From Bacteroidales bacterium (GTDB lineage Bacteria > Bacteroidota > Bacteroidia > Bacteroidales > VadinHA17): a DNA stretch of 5,454 bases. Below the pieces are notes generated by a model. The model made no database searches, was not told the DNA's origin, and worked only from the letters and a program-made list of their open reading frames with translations. The stretch is taken from NCBI GenBank assembly GCA_003518245.1, contig DOZA01000009.1:1-5454 (forward strand). The letters are read 5' to 3'. Made by a program: the position numbers and the translations under genes. Below are positions 1 through 5,454 of the stretch, piece after piece. Numbering within the stretch: the stretch's first letter is position 1; every line of letters starts with the position of its first letter.

Positions 1-599
1 AGGCAGATATCTGAAGGCTTAAACAGGTTAAAGTATGCATTCAGATCTCTGGCAACACCAAAATGTGAACCTCCGTCTATTCTGTTTGGTGTCAGTCCAA
101 TTTCAAAAATGGTGTCATATTCCACATTGAAGTATTCATGAGCAGGGATACCGATGGGTGTATCATCCGGCAATACCATAATACCTTCGTGCGAATCACC
201 TACACCCAGTTCATCTTCTGCACAAATCATTCCTTCGGATATCTCTCCACGTATTTTGGATCTTTTTATCTCGAATGGTTTTCCCTTATAATCAAGAACT
301 GCTCCGTGGACAGCTACTACTACTCTCTGTCCTGCCTCTACGTTAGGGGCTCCACATACTATGCTTAACAGATCATCTGTACCTATATCTACTGTTGTCA
401 GAAATAATTTATCAGCATTTGGATGTTTTATGCAAGTTTTTACTTCGCCTGTAAATACCTTTTTAAGACCTCCTTTAACAGATATCCAGTCTTCCATTCC
501 CTCAACCTCCAATCCGATATTTGTGAGAATAATACTAAGTTCATCCTGTTTCTTATCTGTATCCAGGTATTCGAGTATCCAGTTGTATGAGATCTTCAT
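1..599 (-). CDS. pheT: Phenylalanyl-tRNA synthetase beta subunit, N-terminal part (runs off left edge)
   Basis: This is the beta chain of the cytoplasmic PheRS heterotetramer, which with the PheS alpha chain charges tRNA-Phe with phenylalanine. Only the first 199 residues of a protein normally near 800 are in the window. The start at 599 gives MKISYNWILEYL, the conserved opening of the family. An EMAP/OB-fold tRNA-binding domain spans roughly residues 42-155, with HPNADKL (59-65), VCGAPNV (81-87) and SEGMICAEDELG (121-132), all classic PheT signatures. The B1 domain begins after about 160 with LTPNR (169-173) followed by a GVARDL stretch, as in Bacteroidota PheT. No frameshift or stop is seen. 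No strong Shine-Dalgarno lies before the ATG; the upstream bases are A/T-rich, as is usual in this phylum. It is divergent from the surE operon and probably independently transcribed. The identification is secure; the catalytic-like B domains and the C-terminal anticodon-binding domain lie outside the window. Confidence 0.97.
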   Translation of the reverse strand, partial: MKISYNWILEYLDTDKKQDELSIILTNIGLEVEGMEDWISVKGGLKKVFTGEVKTCIKHPNADKLFLTTVDIGTDDLLSIVCGAPNVEAGQRVVVAVHGAVLDYKGKPFEIKRSKIRGEISEGMICAEDELGVGDSHEGIMVLPDDTPIGIPAHEYFNVEYDTIFEIGLTPNRIDGGSHFGVARDLNAYFNLFKPSDIC

Positions 600-672
600 C
601 AGTAAAGAAAAAATATTTAATCATTCAAATTTGTAAGATACCAGTATTTTAGTATCAATATATTGGCTCAGA

Positions 673-680
673 CAAAAATA
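673..680 (-). promoter_or_regulatory. Possible Bacteroidota -7 element for pheT
   Basis: Read on the minus strand, this is TATTTTTG, which fits the Bacteroidota sigma-ABfr -7 consensus TAnnTTTG. It would start transcription roughly 65-70 bases before the pheT ATG. No TTTG-like -33 element is visible at the expected 19-21 base spacing. In DNA this AT-rich, a match by chance within the roughly 200-base gap is quite possible, so this is a weak call. Confidence 0.3.
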
Positions 681-715
681 AGGATTTTTAAAAAAGTATT
701 GAGATGAAAAATTAC

Positions 716-747
716 TTTATTTAACTTATGGTATTTGTCTATCTTTG
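716..747 (+). promoter_or_regulatory. Probable Bacteroidota-type promoter for the surE operon
   Basis: TATCTTTG at 740-747 is an exact match to the Bacteroidota -7 consensus TAnnTTTG. Twenty bases upstream, TTTA at 716-719 is a one-mismatch version of the -33 TTTG element. The predicted start of transcription falls near 752-756, leaving a leader of about 45 bases before the surE ATG. Spacing, position and strand all suit an operon promoter, but this rests on pattern matching only. Confidence 0.5.
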
Positions 748-758
748 CATAATTAATT

Positions 759-774
759 GATATTTTAGAATATC
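759..774. repeat. Short inverted repeat in the surE leader
   Basis: GATATT (759-764) and AATATC (769-774) are perfect inverted arms around the four bases TTAG. The repeat lies just downstream of the predicted start of transcription and about 25 bases before the surE ATG. It could be a weak hairpin in the leader or a small operator. The arms are only 6 bp and mostly A/T, so chance is a fair explanation. Confidence 0.3.
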
Positions 775-799
775 TTGAGAATAAAGATTGGATTTTAAT

Positions 800-1585
800 A
801 TGAAGGTTGAAAAGAATGACAGGTTAATATTACTTACAAATGATGATGGGCTCTATGCCGGGGGATTGAATACACTGATAAATGTAATTCAGGAGTTTGG
901 GAAGGTTGTTGTAATATCAACTATAGAAAGCCGCTCGGGAATGTCCCAGGCTCTTACGGTAAAGATGCCTTTAAGGATTAAATTACTTGATGAAACAGAT
1001 ACAAAGAGAATATATGCCTGTAGTGGAACACCTACTGATGGAGTAAAAATAGCAGTCAACCAGTTGCTTGAAAGAAAACCTGACTGGGTCGTTTCAGGGA
1101 TAAATCATGGAGCCAATGCATCGGTAAGCGTTATTTATTCCGGGACAATGGCTGCTGCTATTGAAGGATGTTTATACGGCATTGATTCAGTTGGATTTTC
1201 GCTCAATAGTTTTTCATCAAAGGCTGATTTTACACCTTCGGAAAAATATGTCAGGATGATTATGAATAACCTTATCAGGCACAAGCTTCCGAAAGGAATA
1301 TGTCTGAATGTAAATATCCCATTTGTTCCAGGCAAAGAAATAAGAGGTGTTAAAGTATGCCGGCAGGCCAGGGGTAACTGGAGGGAGGAATTTGAAAAAC
1401 GAAAAGACCCAATGGGTAAAACGTATTACTGGTTAACAGGTATATTTGAAAATCATGAGCCTAAATCTACCGATACAGATGAATGGGCTCTTGCTAATAA
1501 TTATGTTTCTGTTGTACCGGTATCGGTGGATATGACAGCTCATAATTACCTTGATGATCTGAAAAATCAAATCAATAATGAGTAA
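800..1585 (+). CDS. surE: 5'/3'-nucleotidase SurE
   Basis: SurE is a metal-dependent cytoplasmic nucleotidase that removes phosphate from nucleoside 5'- and 3'-monophosphates; some members also hydrolyse short polyphosphate. The protein has 261 residues, the usual length. The first strand leads into TNDDG, with the metal-binding pair D15 and D16. The SRSGMSQALT segment (44-53) carries the expected serine (S46). CSGTPTDGVK (74-83) and SGINHGAN (99-106) follow, with N102 the expected metal-ligand Asn, then YSGTMAAAIEG (113-123). I chose ATG 800 because it leaves only a short lead before the first strand; an in-frame TTG at 788 would add four residues and cannot be excluded. There is no clear Shine-Dalgarno. 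The gene ends inside the start of the next gene (8-base overlap), suggesting translational coupling. It is the probable first gene of the operon. Confidence 0.96.
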   Translation: MKVEKNDRLILLTNDDGLYAGGLNTLINVIQEFGKVVVISTIESRSGMSQALTVKMPLRIKLLDETDTKRIYACSGTPTDGVKIAVNQLLERKPDWVVSGINHGANASVSVIYSGTMAAAIEGCLYGIDSVGFSLNSFSSKADFTPSEKYVRMIMNNLIRHKLPKGICLNVNIPFVPGKEIRGVKVCRQARGNWREEFEKRKDPMGKTYYWLTGIFENHEPKSTDTDEWALANNYVSVVPVSVDMTAHNYLDDLKNQINNE

Positions 1586-1877
1586 AACTCAATTCAGTAA
1601 CCGTTTTTTAGCAGGTTTTATTTCCGGATTATTACTCCCTCTCTTGGTGTTCTTTATAATATACTTATTCTCAAATGACGATATGTCATTTAGATTATAT
1701 GTAAACAGGATAATCGGCAGGAATGCCCTGGCAAGTGTCGTTAGCCTTAGTGTACTGGCAAATTTGATAATATTCCTTTTATTTAATCGTTTTGATAAAC
1801 TGAAGAGCTCAAGGGGTGTGCTTGGTATAACTATTATCTGGGCCCTGGGAGTGCTGGCAATAAAATTATTTTTATAG
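1578..1877 (+). CDS. Small three-helix inner-membrane protein, function unknown
   Basis: I do not recognise a named family for this 99-residue protein. It has three hydrophobic segments, at about residues 10-31, 50-69 and 80-98, joined by short loops. The first loop holds N-D-D and several arginines (39, 44, 48), and the second is basic (R71, K74, K76, R79). Basic residues flank the first helix (K3, R9). There is no cleavable signal peptide, no cysteine motif and no soluble domain, so it is probably an integral inner-membrane protein. Its ATG lies within the last codons of surE (8-base overlap), and lpxB begins 44 bases after its stop. This tight packing, plus the membrane-like composition throughout, supports a real gene rather than a chance frame. 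A role in envelope biogenesis is only a guess from its neighbours. Confidence 0.8.
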   Translation: MSKTQFSNRFLAGFISGLLLPLLVFFIIYLFSNDDMSFRLYVNRIIGRNALASVVSLSVLANLIIFLLFNRFDKLKSSRGVLGITIIWALGVLAIKLFL

Positions 1878-1921
1878 GAATCTTTGATTACAATATAAGT
1901 TATCTTAAAATTTAACTGGTA

Positions 1922-3058
1922 GTGAAATATTTTATTATTGCAGGTGAAGCCAGCGGTGATTTGCACGGTTCTAATCTGATAACAGAGCTCCTGAAAACTG
2001 ATCCCGATGCTGAGATCTTTTGTTGGGGAGGTGATAAAATGAAAAAGTCGGGGGGACAATTGCTTGTCAATTATAAGGAACTGGCTGTGATGGGTTTCTG
2101 GGAAGTTATTATTAAGCTGGGAAGAATATATAAATACCTCAGGAAATGCAGAGATCAAATCAGGCAACTGAAACCTGACCTGGTAATACTTATTGATTAT
2201 CCTGGATTTAACCTGAGAATAGCCAGATACCTTAATAGCCTGGCTATTAAGGTTTATTACTACATTAGCCCAAAAGTCTGGGCGTGGAAGAAATCCAGGG
2301 TTAAGAAGATAAAGGAATATGTCAACAGGATGTATATCATTTTTCCTTTTGAAAAGGAATTCTTCAATGAGCATAATTACGAGGTTCATTACTTTGGCAA
2401 CCCACTTGTCGAAACGGTTGAAAAGGGTATAAAGACATCATCAGGAAGAAAAAAATTCCTTACGGAAAACAACCTGGAAGATAAGCCGGTAATTTCTTTG
2501 CTGCCCGGTAGCAGGTTGCAGGAGATTAAGAAAATATTACCGGTGATGGTTCGTATATGCAATTATTACCCTGACTACCAAATCCTGGTAGCAGGTATAG
2601 ACACAATTGAACAATCTGTTTATGATCGTATCCTGGATAGGAGAGATATAAAAGTAGTATATAACGATATATACAGCCTGCTTGTTAATTCTGATGCGGC
2701 TCTTGTAACATCAGGTACTGCCACACTTGAGACAGCAATAGCAGGTGTACCACAGGTAGTATGTTACAGAACCAGCAGGTTTTCATACCTTATTGCACGA
2801 ATGATGGTGAAAATCAGATTTATATCACTTGTTAACCTGATAATGGATAAGGAAATAGTAAAGGAGCTGATCCAGAATGACCTTAATGAAAAAAAAATAG
2901 TTAAGGAGTTAAATACAATTCTTCCCGGTGGCTGGAAAAGAAAGATAATGATGGATAATTATAGCCTTCTAAGGAATAAACTTTCTGGCAGTGGAGCTAC
3001 ATCACGAATAGCAGGGGATATGTATCATTCGCTTAAACTGGTTAATAATGTTAATTAG
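1922..3058 (+). CDS. lpxB: Lipid-A-disaccharide synthase LpxB
   Basis: LpxB is a family GT19 glycosyltransferase at the inner face of the cytoplasmic membrane. It joins UDP-2,3-diacylglucosamine and lipid X (2,3-diacylglucosamine 1-phosphate) into the beta-1',6-linked disaccharide of lipid A. The 378-residue length is normal. Visible motifs in order are GEASGDLHG (8-16), IDYPGFNLR (91-99), SPKVWAW (116-122), FPFE (141-144), GNPLVE (159-164), LLPGSR (193-198, start of the nucleotide-sugar-binding half), SGTATLE (264-270) and GVPQVVCYR (275-283). All key family blocks look intact. The start is GTG at 1922, which puts the conserved KYFIIAGEASGD at the very N-terminus; an in-frame stop at 1913-1915 leaves little room upstream. 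No Shine-Dalgarno is evident. The gene overlaps the next one by 11 bases. A 25-base palindrome covers codons 103-111. Confidence 0.98.
   Translation: MKYFIIAGEASGDLHGSNLITELLKTDPDAEIFCWGGDKMKKSGGQLLVNYKELAVMGFWEVIIKLGRIYKYLRKCRDQIRQLKPDLVILIDYPGFNLRIARYLNSLAIKVYYYISPKVWAWKKSRVKKIKEYVNRMYIIFPFEKEFFNEHNYEVHYFGNPLVETVEKGIKTSSGRKKFLTENNLEDKPVISLLPGSRLQEIKKILPVMVRICNYYPDYQILVAGIDTIEQSVYDRILDRRDIKVVYNDIYSLLVNSDAALVTSGTATLETAIAGVPQVVCYRTSRFSYLIARMMVKIRFISLVNLIMDKEIVKELIQNDLNEKKIVKELNTILPGGWKRKIMMDNYSLLRNKLSGSGATSRIAGDMYHSLKLVNNVN
2229..2253. repeat. Perfect 12-bp inverted repeat with one central base, inside lpxB
   Basis: ACCTTAATAGCC (2229-2240), a single T (2241), then GGCTATTAAGGT (2242-2253) form an uninterrupted palindrome in which all 12 pairs match. 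It encodes residues about 103-111 of LpxB, in the helix after the IDYPGFN motif, and does not break the frame. Its role, if any, is unknown. In RNA the one-base centre would have to open to form a loop, leaving a stem of about 10-11 bp. Confidence 0.85.
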
Positions 3059-4214
3059 AAATAAAAAAGTCTTATTTCTTTTTTTGTTCCTGACAGCTGT
3101 TTCAAATAACTTATTATTCGGTGATTTAAGAATAGGGTTGCTGAGTCTGGATAATCCATTATCACTTACTGTTAATATTTGTGAAGGCCGGTACAGAATG
3201 ATGATAGATGGGCATTATATTATTGTTAATCAGGATGATAATATACTTATTAACAGGGCTGGCAGTAAGATACTTATTACTACACTGGGAAATAATACTA
3301 TACTTGCTGATTCTGTTATCCTTGAGCCCTATGAAGATGACTTTTTTTTCTCAATCAGGAATAATCTTACTGAAGGTGATCAGAAGGAATATTATGGTAA
3401 ACTTATAGTGAAGTCAGACATACAATCTTTATTAGTTATAAACGAGGTTAATGAGGATTGTTACCTGGCCGGTGTGGTGCAGGCTGAAGCAGGTTTTAAA
3501 GGTAGTATTGAATATTTTAAAACACAGACACTGCTGGCCCGCACCTACCTGTATATGTATATTAACAGGCATAGGGAGGATGGTTATAATTTGTGTGACC
3601 GAACCCATTGCCAGGCTTATCATGGTAAATCACAGGTTAAAGTAATCAGGGAAGCGGTGAATGAAACAAGGGGTCAGGTGCTTACAAGCCAGGATAGCAT
3701 ACTGGTTTTTACTCCTTTTCATTCAAATTGCGGAGGACAGACTCAATCATCAGAAAATGTCTGGTTGAGAAGAACGGCCCACCTCTTGGGTGTGACTGAT
3801 CCCTATTGTGCATATTCAAGAAATGCCAGGTGGATGAGGAAACTACGTATCAGTGAATGGATATTATACCTGACTGAGCATGGATATACACATCATAAGT
3901 ATGATGATCTGGCTTTTGAGCAGTTGAGCAGAAAACAGAATTATTCAGCAGGAAGTTTTTCTTATCCTCTTACCAGGATAAGGGAGGATTTAAAGCTGAA
4001 ATCCACATTCTTTTCTGTGAAACTGGTTGATAACAATGTTATTCTTGAGGGTAGAGGCTATGGCCATGGTGTGGGCCTGTGTCAGGAAGGAGCAAAGGTA
4101 ATGGCCCAGAGAGGATTTAAAATGAAGGAAATAATTGGGTTTTATTTCCAGGGGTTGCAGATAATGGATATAAATGATGTAAGACAGACAATGGAAATAA
4201 ATAGTGCTTTTTAA
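3048..4214 (+). CDS. Secreted SpoIID/LytB-domain protein (probable peptidoglycan glycan-strand enzyme)
   Basis: In sporulating Firmicutes, SpoIID is a lytic transglycosylase that cuts peptidoglycan strands already stripped of peptides; LytB is a related amidase enhancer. The role in non-sporulating Bacteroidota is not settled. The 388-residue protein starts with a basic N-terminus and a hydrophobic stretch (8-25), a likely signal peptide with cleavage near LFG|D; it has no lipobox cysteine, so it is probably periplasmic. An N-terminal SpoIID_N-like region (27-130) precedes the core. VVQAEAGFKGS (143-153) supplies E147, the candidate catalytic glutamate, followed by ARTYLY (164-169). LCDRTHCQAYHG (182-193), HSNCGGQTQSSENVW (225-239) and GRGYGHGVGLCQEGA (335-349) are hallmark blocks. 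Its ATG lies inside the end of lpxB (11-base overlap), so translation is probably coupled. It has seven cysteines. Family assignment is firm; the enzyme activity is inferred. Confidence 0.93.
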   Translation: MLIRNKKVLFLFLFLTAVSNNLLFGDLRIGLLSLDNPLSLTVNICEGRYRMMIDGHYIIVNQDDNILINRAGSKILITTLGNNTILADSVILEPYEDDFFFSIRNNLTEGDQKEYYGKLIVKSDIQSLLVINEVNEDCYLAGVVQAEAGFKGSIEYFKTQTLLARTYLYMYINRHREDGYNLCDRTHCQAYHGKSQVKVIREAVNETRGQVLTSQDSILVFTPFHSNCGGQTQSSENVWLRRTAHLLGVTDPYCAYSRNARWMRKLRISEWILYLTEHGYTHHKYDDLAFEQLSRKQNYSAGSFSYPLTRIREDLKLKSTFFSVKLVDNNVILEGRGYGHGVGLCQEGAKVMAQRGFKMKEIIGFYFQGLQIMDINDVRQTMEINSAF

Positions 4215-4215
4215 G

Positions 4216-4223
4216 TACATTTG
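4216..4223 (+). promoter_or_regulatory. Possible internal -7 element before gldF-gldG
   Basis: TACATTTG directly after the SpoIID gene stop is an exact match to the Bacteroidota -7 consensus TAnnTTTG. It would give a very short leader before the ATG at 4245. The -33 position around 4191-4196 has no convincing TTTG. A secondary promoter for the transporter gene is possible, but cotranscription with the upstream genes is at least as likely. Confidence 0.28.
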
Positions 4224-4244
4224 TTCTTCAAACCAGGTAATAGT

Positions 4245-5454
4245 ATGCTGGCAATATATAAAAGGGAAATAAGCAGTTTTTTTACAAGCATGACAGGCTA
4301 TATCGTAATTTTCGTATACTTGCTAATTAATAGCCTGTTTATGTGGATATTACCTGGTGAATGGAATATTCTGGATAATGGCTATGCAAGTCTTGAACCA
4401 CTGTTTATTATCAGCCCCTGGGTCTTCCTGTTCCTGGTCCCGGCTGTTACCATGCGAATGGTGGCCGAAGAAAAGCGTGCCGGTACAATGGAACTGCTGC
4501 TTTCCAGACCGGTAACTGAAAGACATATAATCTATGGTAAATATTTTGCATCTGTAACACTTGTTCTTCTTGCATTATTGCCCTGTATCGTATATTACAT
4601 ATCAGTAAGTATGCTGGGAGAAACATCAGGCAATATTGACAGTGGAGGAACGCTGGGAGCCGGGCTGGGACTCTTTTTTCTGGCTTCTATTTATGCTGCA
4701 ATAGGCATGTTCTCTACTTCCCTGAGCTCAAACCAGGTAGTGGCTTTTATAATAACTGTTATTACAGGATTTATCCTCTTTATTGGCTTCGATTCATTTG
4801 CTTTATTGCCGGGATTAAAGAAAATTGACGAAATTATTATCCGGCTTGGAATAAATGAACACTATAAATCAATAAGCAGGGGAGTAATTGATCTGCGGGA
4901 TATTATATATTATCTGGTGACCGTGGTAATTTTTACAGAAGCATCACATCTGGTATTATCTTCGCGCAGGTGGAAGGCCGGGAGGTTAAAACCTTTTAAG
5001 AACAGACCCCTGGGAAATATTACAGGATATACTTTATTAATAATTATACTCTTACTATTTGCTTTTGCCAGCTCGTTCATAACTTTCAGGATTGATCTTA
5101 CCTCTGATAAGAGATATAGTCTGTCTGACCAGACAAAAGAGATTCTTTCAGACATGGATGATGATGTGTATTTTCAGGTATACCTTGATGGAGAAATGCC
5201 TATTGGTTTTAAGAAACTGCGCAGGTCAGTAAAAGCTACACTGGAAGAATTCAGAATGTACTCGAATAGAAAAGTAGATTACCTCTTTTTCAATCCCTCA
5301 GAAGCAGATGATGAGCAGGAAAGAAACAGGATACAGTTATCTTTGATAAACAAGGGACTGATGCCAGTTACAGTATTTGATAACGATGAGGAAGGTGGTA
5401 GATCAGAGAAAAGGATCTTCCCGGGCATGATATTAAACTACAATTCATTGGAAA
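4245..5454 (+). CDS. gldFG: GldF-GldG fusion: gliding-type ABC transporter permease joined to GldG periplasmic domain (runs off right edge)
   Basis: One open frame of 403 codons without a stop continues past the window. Residues 1 to about 245 are a complete GldF-like ABC-2 permease with six likely membrane helices (about 17-37, 53-70, 101-120, 138-158, 165-183, 219-239) and the ABC-2 signature EEKRxGTxELLL (75-86). Residues from about 255 on are GldG: a seventh helix (260-280), then RIDLTSDKRYSLS (282-294), VYLDGEMPIGFKKL and LEEF, and later FPGMILNYN. Standalone GldF is about 240 residues and GldG about 550, so the full product may be near 800. The junction (241-254) is strongly basic (R241, R242, K244, R247, K249, K252, R254), fitting a cytoplasmic loop that would place the GldG domain in the periplasm. 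The GldA ATPase partner is not in view. A weak AGGTAA lies 5-10 bases before the ATG. The transported substrate is unknown, and linkage to gliding here is inferred from the family only. Confidence 0.92.
   Translation, partial: MLAIYKREISSFFTSMTGYIVIFVYLLINSLFMWILPGEWNILDNGYASLEPLFIISPWVFLFLVPAVTMRMVAEEKRAGTMELLLSRPVTERHIIYGKYFASVTLVLLALLPCIVYYISVSMLGETSGNIDSGGTLGAGLGLFFLASIYAAIGMFSTSLSSNQVVAFIITVITGFILFIGFDSFALLPGLKKIDEIIIRLGINEHYKSISRGVIDLRDIIYYLVTVVIFTEASHLVLSSRRWKAGRLKPFKNRPLGNITGYTLLIIILLLFAFASSFITFRIDLTSDKRYSLSDQTKEILSDMDDDVYFQVYLDGEMPIGFKKLRRSVKATLEEFRMYSNRKVDYLFFNPSEADDEQERNRIQLSLINKGLMPVTVFDNDEEGGRSEKRIFPGMILNYNSLE

Noticed and set aside
138..636. Two short plus-strand open frames (138-368 and 361-636) opposite pheT.
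   Set aside because: They are antisense to a clear PheT N-terminal region with family motifs throughout, and their translations are of low complexity without family features.
1879..1886. AATCTTTG before lpxB as a possible internal promoter.
   Set aside because: It misses the first base of the -7 consensus and has no -33 partner at proper spacing; the tight operon layout makes a separate promoter unnecessary.
1589..2389. A 266-codon open frame on the minus strand opposite the small membrane gene and the first part of lpxB.
   Set aside because: It lies antisense to the conserved LpxB motif blocks, crosses two well-supported plus-strand genes and shows no recognisable domain. It is a by-product of AT-rich coding sequence on the other strand.
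4215..4244. A possible terminator between the SpoIID gene and gldFG.
   Set aside because: No GC-rich stem followed by a T-run is present in this 30-base gap.
2232..4338. The string TTAATAGCCTG occurs both in lpxB (2232-2242) and in gldF (4328-4338), a possible dispersed repeat.
   Set aside because: Both copies encode Asn-Ser-Leu with the same codons, the match is only 11 bases, and only the lpxB copy is palindromic; chance plus codon preference explains it.
4910..5155. An 81-codon minus-strand open frame opposite the GldF-GldG junction.
   Set aside because: It is antisense to strongly conserved GldF helix 6 and the GldG anchor region and has no recognisable features.

Overview
The window looks like a piece of a Bacteroidota chromosome, most likely an uncultured or anaerobic Bacteroidales/Marinilabiliales-type lineage, though the exact order is a guess. 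The reasons are the AT-rich coding sequence with many AGG/AGA arginine codons, weak or absent Shine-Dalgarno sequences, matches to the Bacteroidota -7 promoter element (TAnnTTTG), a lipid A gene (so a Gram-negative outer membrane), and a GldF/GldG gliding-type ABC transporter gene, which is typical of this phylum.

Layout. The left edge (1-599) is the N-terminal quarter of pheT, the phenylalanyl-tRNA synthetase beta chain, on the minus strand and running off the window. An intergenic stretch of about 200 bases (600-799) separates it from a plus-strand run of genes and probably holds divergent promoters. The run is surE (nucleotidase, 800-1585), a 99-residue three-helix membrane protein of unknown function (1578-1877), lpxB (lipid A disaccharide synthase, 1922-3058), a secreted SpoIID/LytB-domain protein (3048-4214), and a gldF-gldG gene that runs off the right edge (4245 onward). 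surE and the small gene overlap by 8 bases, and lpxB and the SpoIID gene by 11 bases. The other gaps are 44 and 30 bases. This suggests one cotranscribed, partly translationally coupled envelope-oriented operon, with a possible extra promoter just before gldF.

How the genes fit together. LpxB makes the lipid A disaccharide of the outer membrane. The SpoIID-domain protein is probably exported and acts on peptidoglycan glycan strands. The GldFG protein is an inner-membrane ABC permease joined to a periplasmic domain. The small membrane protein is unassigned but sits among envelope genes. SurE is a general nucleotide/phosphate housekeeping enzyme.

The most unusual feature is that GldF and GldG, normally two separate proteins, are here one uninterrupted reading frame. 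The join region has no ATG, GTG or TTG codon in frame from 4926 to 5153, so a separate gldG start is not available there. A perfect 25-base palindrome inside lpxB (2229-2253) and the uncharacterised 99-residue protein are lesser points. I found no tRNA, rRNA, CRISPR array, insertion sequence or clear terminator.
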